Positions 1 to 12,830 of a stretch of DNA of 64,000 nt are shown in pieces. The stretch's first letter is position 1. The number at the start of each line of letters is the position of its first letter. The stretch is from Ianthella basta (Eukaryota; Porifera; Demospongiae; Verongiida; Ianthellidae). Under the pieces are notes generated by a model. That model had not been told where the DNA came from. It made no database searches and saw nothing but the letters and a program-made list of their open reading frames with translations. The stretch spans positions 4,195,586-4,259,585 of the forward strand of contig OZ025883.1 in the NCBI GenBank assembly GCA_964019415.1, in the 5' to 3' direction. The translations under genes were made by a program, and so were the position numbers.

Positions 1-131
1 TATCATCACTATTTTTGGTATCCATGTCCCACTCTAGAACGACTCTAGGACTACTTGCATTAGTCAGATGCTACAACGCCATTTGTGTGCATTCGCGTGT
101 GTGTGTGTGCGTGTGCGTGTGTGTGCGAGTG

Positions 132-133
<2 letters not shown>

Positions 134-214
<81 letters not shown>
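134..214. repeat. (TG)n microsatellite
   Basis: Uninterrupted TG dinucleotide run following an imperfect TG-rich lead-in. The long cysteine/valine or threonine/histidine reading frames across it are artefacts. Confidence 0.97.
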
Positions 215-215
<1 letters not shown>

Positions 216-500
216 AGCTGAATTGTTTGACCTTTTGAGCAACTTGACACCTGTGTCTAATGTACTTCTTGTGTGTCCGCTTGTCCTACAGTTAACTGTA
301 GTTGCATGTTGTTGCTGCATCCTGTTTCTACTTTGGTTGGTTTCATGCCATAACAATTGTGCCCACAAGATGTAGCAAGATACAGCAACCAACTGTCACT
401 TGCACAAGAGCACAACCTTTGACCTCTTGACCATGTGTCCAGCTGTGCACTGTATGGTGATACCTCAATTGGGTTGCTGCATCCCACTCCAACTTGTACC
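215..500. repeat. Segmental repeat S1, copy 1
   Basis: This non-coding block recurs with high similarity at about 55185-55480 and 63765-64000 and, more diverged, around 1083-1700. Shared landmarks are a pyrimidine stretch ending in CTTGTCCTACAG, then TTAACTGTAGTTGCATGTTG. It belongs to the intron DNA that was duplicated with the 171-nt exons. The rest of 1-1994 shows no convincing coding exon. Confidence 0.75.
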
Positions 501-1994
501 ATGTTGGTCTACATCCTCAAGTTTTGTGTTTTGTGCTAGTGGTGTACTTCTGCCAGCAGCTAACATACGATCCGCTTCCACTCATGTTGGCGGTACTTAC
601 CTTATAGACTTCAAAATACCCACGTTTTCCTATACCAATGTGCAGATTTGGTTGTATGACGTACATGGATAAGCTTTCTTGCTTCCTCGAAAGTGTGCCT
701 TCCTGTAATCCATCAAGTCCAATAACATTACGTACATAGTTACCCTCATCTTTGTCAGATATCATGGTGATGAGTTGTCCCCACAATAGGGTACAGTAGA
801 TGACTAGATGTGGCTGTGTGGGTGGTTATGTGTGTAGGAGCGACTGTGTAGAGACTGTACAGCTGGAGTTTGAGATTGCACTTTTGATTTAGTGTGTTGT
901 TGCATTTGTGTGCAGTGTCTGTTTGCATGCATGTTTGTGTGCTTGTTCCCTATTGTACCCCTTCTATCAAAAGTTTTTTTTATAACTGATTATGTAAGCA
1001 GTGGTGTCTGGTACATCATTTCATTATGACTGTTGTTGATGTAGTGATTACACTAACACTGTTCATGTAGGAGCTGTGAAGTCGCCTAATTGTATGCAGT
1101 CACTGCATTTCTTGTGTGTCCACTTGTCCTACAATTAGCCCTAGTTGTATTTTGTTGCTACATCCTGCTACAATTGGGCTGGTTCATGTAATTACAGCTG
1201 CACACACATGTTGTGAACTAGTTTGCAAATGTTTGTCACAACTACCATTTAGCTCACAGCTCAACTCTAAACTGTGAACGAGGGCGCTGACCTCACTTGT
1301 GCCACAAGGAGGGGCCATAAGCAGGGGACCTAAACCATCACTGTATTCTAAGACTAGCTAGCGTACTTAATGTGAAGCAGAATTTCAGAGGTGATCATGA
1401 ACCGTGAGTGGAATAATATTCACCTCAACTACATATTTTCAAAAATTTCTAATAGGATAAAGCAGGCAACTTTCACTTGCATGAAAGCTGCACTTTCTCC
1501 TCTGATCGTGTCCAACTTGTAGCCGTGTTGGTATTGACCCTCTGCAACTTGTGCTAGTGGTGCTCTGCATTGTACACACAAGTTGTAGACTAGGACACAA
1601 CAACCAAACATCACTTGCACAAGAGCACCACCATCACCTACCATCAACTAGTACGCACACTCCACTTCCACCTGTGTTGGTTCTTACCTTCTGCAACTTG
1701 CACAGGTTCACAAGTCTTTCTGATTTCACAGATAGTGATTTACTGCACCAAGATACATACAGTAGGTGTACATTCATTCATAGATTTTGCATTGATGTTG
1801 TGATTATTGGAATTCACACTAAGACGCAGGACATCCCCCATTACCTGTTCCTTGTTCCCCATTCCTCATCACTTCTCCATCTCCATTCCTTTTCCCCATT
1901 CCCTTCATGTCACTCCTAATTTTGGGGGACCCAGTGTTTTCTGTATCTTGTGTATGCTGATGTGTGATTGTGCTCCCTGTCCGTTCTCTCCCAG

Positions 1995-2165
1995 TTCTTG
2001 TTGAAGTACAACAAGCTAACCTGGTCACTGCTGAAGAGCGTGAAAGGCTTTGGAACTGTGATAACCTGGCCATACTATTGAGTGGCAAATCTCCTGACAT
2101 GGTGGCACAATCGAATGAGATTTTAATAAAGCATGGATTTGAGGAAATGTCAAAATTCCTTGCAG
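1995..2165 (+). CDS. 57-residue repeat exon 1 (Roc/CARD gene A)
   Basis: Internal exon of 171 nt. The acceptor is a pyrimidine-rich tract ending CTCTCCCAG and the donor is GCAG|GTAAAC; both junctions are phase 1, so the exon encodes exactly 57 residues and can be duplicated without breaking frame. The product starts VLVEVQQANL and ends near KHGFEEMSKFLAG. The conserved pattern across all copies is V-L-x-E-L-Q-Q-x-x-L-I-x-S-x-x-C near the start, K-S-P in the middle and I-L-x-K-H-G...S-x-L-x-G at the end. It looks fully helical and loosely resembles half of a death-fold (CARD-like) domain, but I do not recognise a named family. It probably belongs to the gene ending at 35512. Confidence 0.75.
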
Positions 2166-2544
2166 GTAAACTGATTTTAGTAATTCCTCAGCTGTTATCT
2201 TGTGTTTGGTTGTACAGTACGTCCTCAGTGTTTGGTTGTACGTACAGTCAAGCCTAGTAGTCATGACTACTTCCAAACGTCACTTACAGTATTATGTACA
2301 CCCTCTGAATGTCCACAGTGACATGAGACCCATGCTATTGTCTTTACATGTAGTGTGTGTTTCTGTCACTGCCGCTTGTACAAAAGTACAACCTTCTAGC
2401 TACTATAGTTTGGAGACTAGTTACCACCACCAACCAACCCTATAGCTCATGCTGTTCCGTATAGCTGCACCATGCAGTAACAACTGTGTATGCTCACTAT
2501 GCATTCACTCTTGTGTGGGGGGTATGTGCACTATGTGCTCTCTA

Positions 2545-2720
2545 GTTATTGAGTAGGTGAGATTTAACCAGTGTACAGCTGGTTGGGTTGTGTACAGCCC
2601 ACTGTAGCGACAGGGAGAGAGCTGAACAGTGACAGGGTGAAAACTGAACTGTGACAAGGTGCATACAGCAGCATCCCTGACATGTAAACAAAGAGCAGCA
2701 AATGTCCTTTTGTCTCTCCG
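2545..2720. repeat. Segmental repeat S2, copy 1
   Basis: A block beginning near GAGTAGGTGAGA and containing GACAGGGAGAGAGCTGAACA recurs near 54055-54200 and 62335-62530. It is non-coding and is another trace of block duplication linking the left and right thirds of the window. Confidence 0.7.
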
Positions 2721-3048
2721 TATGTGTTGGTGTACTGTATTATGTTTGTGTAAGTGTGCATGTGTCTAGTGTACATACATGCTGTGTGAGTCTCATATGA
2801 CCTCCACACCTAGTGCAGCTGTGCACTGCATGGTGCTACCTGCATTCATTTGTTGCTGCTGCAGGAATGCTCACCATGGTGGTATTCAATTGTGTGTATG
2901 TCAGTATGTGTGCTTGTGTGTAGTAATTCCCTATCTTATGTATGCTGTGTGAGGAGTGTCAGTAAGTTTCAAGTGTTTATATCTCTTTGACAACATATTC
3001 CTGTTTGTTGCCAGCTAGTGCATGTTGCTGGCATACACAGTGGCAGGG

Positions 3049-3615
3049 CTAGGGACCGCTCCGCCCACTCCAACAATGGCTGGACCAATGTTTTGTGACA
3101 GAGGTCTTGAAACTTCTTTTCTGCCCTTTTGCTAAACGTTTACCTTTGTTAGTAGCACTGATCAAGTGAATTCTATTTGTTTCTTCCCCTAGCCTTATAT
3201 TCTTGACGGTCCTTCCAGAAGGAAGAATCTTGAACTGACTGCACACGCCTAATTTGCCTGTGAGAACTTCAATCCAGAACTCACAGTCAGCATGACCATA
3301 CCTAAAAAGCACCAACCCCACCAATACATTAGCAATCGCTCTATTAAGAACAATATTATACATAATAGTCAGGTGGGTGACTCTGGAGTATGCTAAATCC
3401 TCTATACAGTCTGGGTTGAAACTACTGCAGCGGAAACTTTTAGGGCATGCAAGCCGAGCATCACCAGCATCTTGGATCAGCCACAGGTTCCGACAAAATT
3501 GCTGCATCATTAGTGTAAGAGCCATTGAAGGATGTGTATGTTTGTTATCTACCATGAGGCTCTTGGTGTTGATTTCTCCAATGCTTATATCACAGTTCTG
3601 AGTGTGACTACCCAT
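3049..3615 (-). CDS. Unrecognised open reading frame, 188 residues
   Basis: An ATG-initiated open frame on the minus strand, long for this AT-rich intron DNA. It has several cysteines and ends in a basic tail. I see no known domain, signal peptide or convincing splice sites, and it lies in the intron between the first two 171-nt exons. It could be a fragment of an older mobile element, a nested gene, or chance. Treat it as hypothetical. Confidence 0.25.
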   Translation of the reverse strand: MGSHTQNCDISIGEINTKSLMVDNKHTHPSMALTLMMQQFCRNLWLIQDAGDARLACPKSFRCSSFNPDCIEDLAYSRVTHLTIMYNIVLNRAIANVLVGLVLFRYGHADCEFWIEVLTGKLGVCSQFKILPSGRTVKNIRLGEETNRIHLISATNKGKRLAKGQKRSFKTSVTKHWSSHCWSGRSGP

Positions 3616-4773
3616 GCAGCTTAAAATTGGTCATCTACACAATTTGATAATGAGACGCTTTGATATGGTAAAGTCTCAATGTCTTGCAGGAGATCAGTCA
3701 GTGTGAAAGTGATTGGTGTGTACAGTACATAGAAGTAGGACATGTGAACGCAAATCGTTTTTGTCAGCTGAGGAATCAACTAAGTCACAGTACTTTCTGA
3801 GCTAAGTAAACTGTGATAAAACCATTTTCCCAGTGCAAATAGCAGAAATCGTTCCATCACTCCTTCAGCTCATGGAAGAAACTATCTAGCACATATTTCT
3901 TTCAGCAATCGCTGATAAAGGAGCATTCAGACTTGGAGGTCTGGAGGAAGGGGACCCAGCAACACTAACATTGATCCCACTGCATTGGATTTCAAATCCT
4001 TGGCATCTCTACTCGCAGGACTGATGTTGAAACAGTAACCTGCCTCAGCAGGAAGAGTTCTCTGGCCAAGATAATGCTGAATTTATCAGTGGTGAAAGTG
4101 AGGCCCATCTTAATGTCTGCAACACTAGGTTAACCTGTCCAGTAGCAAATGAGCTCCACTTGACCATCTGCACTGTGCCCACCACGTTCATGCACCTTGC
4201 ACAAGGGCACCTTCTGGGACTGTTGATGATGCAGAAAATGCAAAGGCATGCATGTGGGAATGAAAATGGTGATCAAAGTAAGGGCTTCTGTCAATTTAAA
4301 TAAAACGTAACCAATGCACACAACTACTCAATTGCTGTAAGAAGTGTGGAATGAAGTAGAATGGATCATAGTGTCAAATCTTTCTACACTCCTCCAAAAT
4401 TAGGGTGGATAAGTGTAGCACATCTAACAGTCAGATGCCTCATAGCTAGGCATGTTGATACCCACCTATAGGGCGTATGACTGTTACACATACCACCATG
4501 TGTTGAAGAGAGGAATGGCATGAAATAGCCAAGCCCCAACTCCCTGTACACACATATGCTGTTCCTATTGACACAGCTAGGAATTATGTAACTCACTGGA
4601 CTGTATTGTACGTATGTTTAATTTGTACGTCACCATGACAACAGGACCTATCCTAAGTGTGCATTTATGTGCATACTTAATTATCATTATTGTTCTATAC
4701 AGGTGGGAGTGAGTCTATTATATTTATGGTAATGTGTGATTGTCCTCCTGGTGCCTTCTCTCCTCTCTCACAG

Positions 4774-4944
4774 TTCTTGCTGAACTACGACAAGCTGATT
4801 TAATGACTAGTGAAGAGTGCCAGGAGCTGGGTTACATCAATAGAGTGGTTGGAGTTCAAAGCAGCAAGGCTCCTGTGATGATATCCCAAACCTCTGAGAT
4901 TCTGCAGAAACATGGACTTGAGACAGCGTCAAAGCTCATTGCAG
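4774..4944 (+). CDS. 57-residue repeat exon 2 (gene A)
   Basis: Exactly 171 nt, flanked by CTCTCACAG upstream and GCAG|GTGAAC downstream, phase 1 on both sides. The product begins VLAELRQADLMTSEECQEL and ends KHGLETASKLIAG, keeping the spacing of the other copies with a different middle. The upstream intron end (TGTGATTGTCCTCC then a C/T-rich tract) is shared with the other copies, so exon and flanking intron were duplicated together. Confidence 0.78.
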
Positions 4945-6710
4945 GTGAACAAAGATACAATAGATGTTTGGTGTTTCGTTGTATGTTCAGTGGAAGCTAA
5001 CTGTCTTTACCACTTGAACCATCACCCCCATATATTGTGTATAGCCTTTGTATGTCCACAGTTACATCTTAACCCCCTACCCCCCACCACCACCACCAGT
5101 ATTGTGTTCAAATAATAGCTTCTTTCTGTTGAGTGTCTGTCTGTTGCTGCATTCACTGATCTTAATTGGTGTTAGCTTGTTTATTATTTTAGCCACTTAC
5201 ACATGTGCCTTTGTTACATCCAATGATACTTGATAAAATCTGTTCAGCTGAACCACTAGCCAAGTCACTTCAAAGTATTCAGTAATTTCTAAGAATGTGG
5301 GCTGCTTACTTGACAGGCATGGGATACAAATGTAGACAGTCGTGTGAAGCATGTGTATACTGGAAAGAGAATCTCAAGTCCAAAGATTGACAAAACCATT
5401 TACTTCCTGTGTGCTCATGTTCATCGCATTACTTTATATTTACACACATTTCACTGATGAAGGCAAATATATGTTATATTGTATGTTGCGAAAACTTTTG
5501 TCACTAGTAGTTTCAGTAACATTAGCCTATACCTAGTGAGTCATCCAGTGAACCTGTAGCCATACACAACTGTCAGGCTTGTAAGCTTGCAATTCTACAA
5601 CATGTATTTGTCTGTCTGGCTGTGTTTCGCAGTTGACAAAGTCAAGAAACTCCACGTGCATCACATTAATTCAATCTATGCTCCTTCCTCTCATTCCAGT
5701 GAGCCCATGTGTGCCCCTGTCTAGTTATTGCAGTGGACAGTGATGTTCTATATCAGAACTCATTCATATCCACCGTCAGACTTAGTTCATTAACCCAAAC
5801 ATGAATATGCAGGAGGATTAAGTGATCGCTTCCGTATGTCTGTCAATCAGCATAGAATCAGTAGTTTGGTAAATTTTCAATGATTCAGGACTCCACACTG
5901 GATAGAATCATTGATCCTTAACATTCAGTAGTGTAGGTGTAGGGTGTGACCCACACTGCATTTTGGCATGTGGTACAATTCTTCCTTTATTTAGCAGTGC
6001 TTCCCAAGATGTTTTGTTTGCATACTTTCTTTTTGAACGGTGCTGAGATATGTATGGTGCTGCCATGCCATGAATAGGGACACTGAAAGACTTCCCATCC
6101 CATCACTGCATGAGTACTTGGTCCTTTCATTGATACATTTCATGCTGGTCTTCTGCATGATTCATTTCTTCCTTGTCCATGACTTTACCTGCAGAGGCTC
6201 TCATAGCAACCTCCATTTCTTCTTTTAGTAGTATTGTCCGTCAGGTTTTGACAAATCCAAGATTTATTTCAATCCAATCTTTTACATTGTTCATTACTGC
6301 TGTCCTGTGTGTAAGCATATTCTGGCTCGTGCAGGAGTTATTAGTAATTTTCCTCACAGATTATTGATTGTTCAGTGTCTCCCTGCATGCTCTCATTGAT
6401 CACTTGAATGCTGTATTAATGCACGTATCTTTTGTTGTGTATGTACCTGTCTATTTTCTTTCTTTTTTCTGGGTGCCTTGAATAGTAGCCCAATAGGCTA
6501 AAGGCCTCATCGATTTAAATACGTAAGATTACCTGATACCTTAGCAAAATCTTGCCATTTCTTCACCTAACTCAATTAAGAAGCAGGTGCAAGTGGCTTG
6601 CCCCCTCTCCAAAACTGGCCACGCATACATCAGTCTTGTACATGCATTCTCAACGGTACATACCTGTCCTGGCATTCTCTGTATGTTTGAATGTACAATA
6701 CTAAATGTGT
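4945..6710. other. Intron, no gene seen
   Basis: AT-rich DNA without a supported exon, RNA gene or recognisable transposon; open frames here are short and lack splice signals in a compatible phase. Confidence 0.5.
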
Positions 6711-6716
6711 GCATCT

Positions 6717-6860
<144 letters not shown>

Positions 6861-7966
6861 CAACCACCACTGTATTTCATGCACAAAGATCCCCTTGTAC
6901 CACCAACCAGCCCACACACATGCTATTCCCAAACCTGCTATGCCATGCAGTCACATGCAACTATCACAGCATGCTTCCATGCATTTGCTCCTCACTCCTG
7001 CACAGGGTATGTGCTCTGTGGCCACTCTAGTTTCTGGTCTTTACTGTGGCATCTGCTGCATGTAGATATATCTGTACGTACAGTATGTTCCTAATCTAGT
7101 GTGGTAGTTGTATGATTATGTACATCCTACTTGTGTTGCACAGTGTACGTACTGTGTTGAGTTGTTGGGGTTACCCTGAAATTGTAATTCTGACAAGCTG
7201 GGGGCTTCAACTCTGGCCATAGCCATCTGAGTCATGGATATTCAGCTCTCTCTGTGCAATGCACTGGGGCTCTTGCTAGGCCACCCAGGCAGTCCTCATC
7301 TGTGCAGCGGCTGGGCAGCCCTTACATTTCAAGTTCAAGAGTTTGTGCTTAGAGTTATCAATACCCCTAGCTATGGCAACAGGGCATTGCACCATGTATA
7401 TTCATTGGCACTTGCTGTGTCTTGTCTATTGGTCAGTGTTCAACTGTTTTGTAATTATCCTTTGAGCCTATTTGTCACAACCAATCTGAGACATCTATAT
7501 CATTAAATGGTCTTTGGATGTAAGATCCTTCCAGGTAGAGCAGGTCCAACTGTATGATATTACTTCTAAGAGCACGTGTGTTGTGTGCTGTATTGTACTA
7601 TGTTGTCTAGTGTTCTGTTGTGTAAGTGTGAACATACAGTACATACATATTAAAGTGTCAGGATTATATAATACATAGCACTACGATACCTGTCTTGCTA
7701 GACCCTCTCAATCTATCCCTTATACAGGTTCAGTGTCCTAGTTGTCCAGTCGCCTGTGTTTCCTCCCCTGTCTGTGTGTGTGATGTAGTGTGTGTCCTAT
7801 CTCATTGTCTGTTTGTTTACCCTTTGCGTATTAGTCTCTCATCAATCATGTATGAGCAAGCCTCACTCCTGATGTGCATGTGTACACTTGCATGAGGTAA
7901 CTGTATTGTCAGTCTATTGTTGTAATGTGTGATTGTCCTCCCTGTCATTCTCTCCTCTCCCCACAG

Positions 7967-8137
7967 TTCTTGTTGAGCTACAACAAGCTGACCTGATTTC
8001 CAGTGAAGATTGTAAGAGGATAGGTGTCATCAGTGATGTGCTTTATTTTCAGAGTGACAAGTCTCTTAAAGTATTGATTGGAACAGCAGACATTCTAAAA
8101 AGGCATGGGCATTCTAAGGAATCTAGTCTCCTTTCAG
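7967..8137 (+). CDS. 57-residue repeat exon 3 (gene A)
   Basis: 171-nt phase 1-1 exon between CTCCCCACAG and TTTCAG|GTAAAC. The product opens VLVELQQADLISSEDCKRI, has the central DKS motif and closes with ILKRHGHSKESSLLSG. The first and last thirds are the most conserved parts across copies and the centre varies, which would fit a helical repeat with a variable surface. The shared pre-exon intron signature TGTGATTGTCCTCCCTGTCA supports homology with exons 2, 4, 5 and the copy at 55821. Confidence 0.8.
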
Positions 8138-8756
8138 GTAAACAGATGTAGCCCCTCATCTATCTTCCTTGTTATGTTGTACATATGTGGATCCTATATA
8201 GTTATAACAGCCACTTTAGTGACATTGGAATGCACATTGGACATAGGTGATTCAACTGCTTTTAAGATGCATAACAATCCACACCTACACACTGGTTTTG
8301 AAACTCAAAGACATTGTCCGTCTCGTATGTAAATTCACTACCTGTTGACAAGGTGTGCATGATGCTGTAGCAGTAATTGACCTTGGATTCTTGTGCTACT
8401 ACGTCAAGGTAGTTTGACACAAACACCTTTTCACACTTATCCATTATTAATTAGTCTTGTGACTGGTCATGATTGTTTTTAGATGCCAATTGCTCACAAG
8501 CCAGATGTGTATTAGCGAAGCCAGCAAATGATTTGCTTTCACACTAAAGAGAACGCATTGGTCTGTTGCTAGATTGCAGTGTAACTGCTGTATGCAGAAT
8601 CAGTGTGAAAGGGAATCTTAAGCATACTCACAGCAGGTGTCCCAATGGAGGGGACTGTGTATGACCTAATGACTGATAATTGAACATGTCTAATCAAGAC
8701 ACAATCAGGACCATTACTGTCCGTAGTCCTTTGAAATGGCGTAGGGCTGGAAGGAT

Positions 8757-8835
8757 GGTGGTGCCACCGGCAATTGATCCCAGGACTCTTTGCCTTAAGC
8801 TACCAGTGCTCTATTCCATGAGCTACTAGAGAGTG
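8757..8835 (-). repeat. tRNA-derived SINE head or tRNA pseudogene
   Basis: On the minus strand the sequence carries a D-arm-like box (TAGCTCATGGAATAGAGCA) followed about 30 nt later by a B-box-like TCCTGGGATCAATTGCC. The spacing suits an internal pol III promoter, but no acceptor stem closes, so it is not a functional tRNA. A tRNA-derived SINE is the likeliest reading. Confidence 0.45.
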
Positions 8836-9370
8836 AATGTGGCTATTATTACTGTGCATTGGAAAGGGGCCATAACTTTCAATCTCCATATTTGAACAGG
8901 ATGAGTTGTTCTGACCATCTGAGTGACTGTGCCTTTCATTCCCAGTGAAGAGTATCAGTGACTGTGAGGTACTTTGTAATTGAAATAGGCCAACAAAGCT
9001 GATCCCCAACTGGGCACAGTTGTCCCATGGCCATGGTGTCCATAATTGGGTGTAGACAAGGGGTAGTTTGCCTGTGTCACGTGTGTTTGTAGGTCGTTGT
9101 GCATCTTCTAAGGTTGCTGTCTCAAGTATGATGAATACATATAGTAATTCCTAATGATGTCTGTTGAATACATTTTCTGGGTCATGGTGAGTGAGTACCA
9201 GAACCACCCGTACCGCTACTTGGCGTGAAGCACATGTTTCCATACAGTGCCACCCACTGAACCATTGCCAAAGTCTTTCTACATCAGTCATGCATTGTGC
9301 CAGCTTGATCAGCACTTAACCCTCATAAAGATGCACCATTTGTATTATAATTATGATTAGGGACTGGGGC

Positions 9371-10016
9371 TTCTATTCTTTCCAAGGAGTTTTGACCCAG
9401 CCATCCATTCTGTGTAGGGAATTCTCTCTCATGCAAGTCTTGTAGCCAGTCCAGCCTCGTGCATCGTCTGCCAGTGGTACAATAAAATGGCCGCTGTCTT
9501 TTATGCTCTAACTAATAGACTAACCCAATTGTGTTGTCTAATTGTCAAGGATCAATTATTTTAACTGACATATTTTACATTAGGTAAGTTGGTGGTCTAC
9601 AGTCACCTCTGAGGCTTTAGTGAGCAACAGCTATAACATTGTTCTACTGAACCTTGTACAGATATGAAAGTACCAGGAGCAAGTGATTGCACAGCACCAC
9701 AGTCCTCTGTCAGTTTGATTACTTATTGTGCCATGTCACTTGTTGTGGAGTCCATTCCAATTACATTAGAGTGCCCTTCCAACGTTAAAACGTATCATGC
9801 ACTGTCAGATAGATAGTAATAGATGATTATTCTATTACCGATCTTCACTAGCCAAATCAGTGGAATAATCTGCCAAGCGTTTCAACAACCATATGGTTGT
9901 CTTCGTCAGTGGCTATAGTACAAAACAGAAGGTGATTCGCTTTTATAGGCTACAATGTGGGGAAAGATGGTGATGCAAAGTGTGAGTGACTGCAAAATGC
10001 CAGATAGTGAGTAAAC
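9371..10016. repeat. Repeat family R, copy 1 (tandem with copy 2)
   Basis: This is the first of two direct tandem copies of an interspersed repeat that starts TTCTATT...TTTCCAAGGAG. Copies also lie at 10017-10802, 15229-16480 and 25228-26590. Near its 3' part each copy holds a hammerhead-like core (annotated separately, minus strand), with a 632-bp offset between the cores of copies 1 and 2. No protein-coding capacity is visible. The tandem arrangement plus ribozyme resembles non-autonomous retrozymes or Penelope-like debris; this identification is inference. Confidence 0.65.
9872..9913 (-). ncRNA. Hammerhead-like ribozyme core, copy R1
   Basis: Read on the minus strand: GCCA, then CTGACGA (catalytic core), a stem-II hairpin built on CAACC/GGTTG, then GAAACGCT and TGGC. 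GCCA pairs with TGGC as stem I. The nucleotide pairing with A15.1 is C rather than U, so this copy is probably inactive. Confidence 0.45.
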
Positions 10017-10802
10017 TTCTATTTGTTTCCAAGGAGTTTTGACCCAGCCATCCATTCTGCGTAGGGAATTCTCTCTCATGCAATTCTTCTAGCCAGTCCA
10101 GCCTGGTGCATCATTTGCCAGTGGTACATTAAAATGGCCGCTGTCTTTTATGCTCTAACTAATAGACTAACTAAATTGTATTGTCTAATTGTCACGGAGG
10201 AATCATTTAGCCAATACATTAGATAAGTAGGAGGTCTATGGGTACCTCTCAGTCTTTATTGAACAACAGATATAACATTTTTCTACTGAACCTTGTACAG
10301 ATATGAAAATACCAACAGCAAGTGATTGCACAGCACCACAGTCCTGGCAGTTTAATTACTTATTGTGCCATGTGGAGTCCATTCCATATACATACAGTAT
10401 GAGTGCCATTCCATTGGGAAAATATATCATACTCTGTCAGCTAGAGAGTAATAGATGATTATTCTATTACCGATCTTCACTAGCCAAATCAGTAGAATAA
10501 TCTGCCAAAGGTTTCAACAACCATGCAGTTGTCTTCATCAGTGACTATAGTACAAAACAGAAGGTGAATATTCGCTACAATGTGGGGGAAAGAGGGAGAT
10601 GCAGAGTATGAGTGACTGCAAAATGGCAGATAGTGAGTAAACTGTCATGACAGATGAAAGGAACAGATGACAGGTGACAAGTAAATCTAAAAGGGTATTT
10701 GGACAGAAATAAGTGAGGCATGCAAGTAAAGCCGAGTTGTATAACAGTGAAATAATGAATTGTAAACTGAGGGTGATGTGCCATCGTTTCTGTTCAAAGT
10801 GT
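10017..10802. repeat. Repeat family R, copy 2
   Basis: Direct tandem neighbour of copy 1, restarting at TTCTATTTGTTTCCAAGGAG. It continues further (to the TTCTGTTCAAAGTGTG landmark) than copy 1, then joins DNA shared with 23035 onward. It is close in sequence to the copy at 15229. Confidence 0.65.
10504..10545 (-). ncRNA. Hammerhead-like ribozyme core, copy R2
   Basis: The minus strand has CTGATGA, a stem-II hairpin (CAAC/GTTG with a GCAT-type loop) and GAAAC. Flanking GTCA/TGGC can form stem I with one wobble. The cleavage triplet region reads CTT instead of GUH-like, so activity is doubtful. Confidence 0.45.
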
Positions 10803-10839
10803 GAATTTTGAGAGCATTGTTGAGACCATATATACATGC

Positions 10840-12830
10840 ACTTTTCAAAGCTTCCACTGACAGTAGCTGAGTGATCATGCTTGTAAATTGTTTGTCCTCA
10901 AGTGAGGCAGAACGTGAGGTCCTGTCTTAGTCATCATCAATGCATGATTTATTTTTTTTGATAGTTCCTGAGATGTACCTCACCAACACTCTTTGGAACA
11001 GCAACAATGGAGTCTCAGTTGGAAGCTCACTCTCAACTTTTCTAGCCAGTCCAGTTTTATAGCCCTTGTGCCAAAGCCTTTCTATTGGAGGAAAAGGACT
11101 GGCATGTACTGTATGTGATAGCTCTGCAGTGTGGTTACTAATCACCCAGTGAGCATGCGTAACTTCACATGTGGATTTTGTTGATGCGCAATCTCATTGG
11201 TTGACGCAAACTGCTATGTGACGTCATAGCAATCTGTAATCTGATTGGGTTCCACTGTGGGCTACAACTGACTTAGATGACTCAATATGTTGCAATGTGC
11301 CAGGGCTGTTTTGTCCATATGATAACTATAAGGCTGGTGTGCATCAGTGAAGCCACCACATGATTCCTTTCTCACTAATAGTGCACTGATCTAGCTAGGT
11401 TGAAGTCACTTCCAATGCACTGTAGAGCTCGAGCGTGACCAGACTATAATGAGGCCATTATTACTGTGCTTTGGTAGGAGACTGACTGTTCAAAGCTCCA
11501 TACCCTAACATGCTAGCCATTTCAACTGCAGTATATTTACCAGAAGTCCAAATATTTAGGCTTGGAGTTAATATCCACAGCCCCAGCAGTGGCAGCACTG
11601 CCAGCACTGCCAGCACTGCACCTTTATGTATATTTATTGGCACTTGCTGTGACTTGTCTCTTGGCCAGTGTACGACTGTTGATAATTATCCTTTGAGCCT
11701 TGTTATCATGACTGCTCTGAGACATCTTAGTCACATCTATCATTAAATGGTATTTGGATGTAGGAGCCTTTCAGGTAGGGCAGGTTCAACTGTAATTACT
11801 ATGTGTAGCTAAAGGAATGTGTGTGTGTGCGTGCGTGCGTGTGCATGTATGTCTGGTTCTTGTTGTAGTCCCAATCTTATTCATTGGTTGAAGGAATGTG
11901 AACTCATTTGTTTGTGTGGTGATTGGTGTGTATGTACATGTGTGTGTTTATTGTATTTCCCTACCTTGTGTATGTGATGTGTGTGATTATATGTGTTCTT
12001 AATCTTGTCTGGTGATAGAATAATTATACTTCTTCTGTACGTAGTTTGTGCGTTATATTATACTGTGCTGTATGCATGAGTGTTGTGTTGTGCTATGTTG
12101 TGTAATGTTCTGTAGTGTTCTGTTGTGTTGTGTGAATGCGAAGATGTGTGTCTGAGTGCAGGATTAGAACATGATCACTGTGACACCTGTCCTGCTAGGC
12201 CGTCTTGTTCTATCAGATAACCATTACAACTTCACTGTCCTAACTGTAATGTAATGTCTGTTTCTTCTCCTGTCTGTGTGCGTGTGATGTAGTGTGTCCC
12301 TCCTCATCTTCTGTTTGTTCGCCCTTGACTTACTAGCCCCTCATGAGTCATCTATGAGCACGCTTCACTCCTGAGGAGCTGTGTACACTTGTGTGAGGTA
12401 ACTGTATTCTCTATCTTGTGTTGTAATATGTGACTGTCCTCCCTGTCATTTTCTCCTTTCACCCACAGTTCTTGCTGAGCTACAGCAAGCCAACCTGATT
12501 TCCAGATATGATCATGAAGAGGTGACGGACATCAGTGAGGTGCTTGAAGTTCAGAGAAGCAAGTCTCCTCAGGTACAGAGCAAAACTGCTGATATTCTGA
12601 GGAAACATGAATGGGACAAGGAGGCTAGTCTCCTTTCAGGTAAACAGACATAGCCCTCATCCATCTTCCTTCTGTTACATTACGTTGTACGTATCCTAGT
12701 TGTAACAGCCATTCACTTTAAAGGCAATGGAATGCACTTTAGACAAGGTGATTCAGCTGCTAATTAGATGCACGTCGATCCGCACTTTCACACTTGTATT
12801 TAATTTCCCAGACAGTGGCCCATTGTGTGA
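10840..12830. repeat. Segmental duplication S4, copy 1 (contains repeat exon 4)
   Basis: About 2 kb that aligns by eye along its length with 23035-24850: the same landmarks (CTTCCACTGACAGTAGCTGA, the GCACTGATCTAGCTAGGTTG block, the CAGCACTGCACC block), then the 171-nt exon and about 190 bp of following intron. Copy 2 differs by small indels. The left part also recurs, decayed, at about 26820-27230. This is direct evidence that repeat exons multiply as exon-plus-intron blocks. Confidence 0.8.
12469..12639 (+). CDS. 57-residue repeat exon 4 (gene A)
   Basis: 171 nt, between TTTCACCCACAG and TTTCAG|GTAAAC, phase 1-1. The product begins VLAELQQANLIS and ends ADILRKHEWDKEASLLSG. It is the closest relative of exon 5 (24462-24632); the two share the stretch SPQVQSKTADILR and differ mainly after residue 12, with RYDHEEV in this copy and EDDCYEV in exon 5. 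They are the youngest pair, consistent with lying in the duplicated S4 block. Confidence 0.8.

Noticed and set aside
60-392. Long open frames made of Cys/Val or Thr/His dipeptide repeats, here and at 6541-7094, 14602-15275, 34287-34687, 35038-35693 and 38062-38301
   Set aside because: They are translations of TG/CA microsatellites; no splice or coding signal supports them.
5446-5515. Another CTGATGA...GAAAAC arrangement, plus strand
   Set aside because: Stem I cannot form and the loop is long and AT-rich; probably chance.
8757-8835. Functional tRNA gene
   Set aside because: A- and B-box-like segments exist, but acceptor and anticodon stems do not close.
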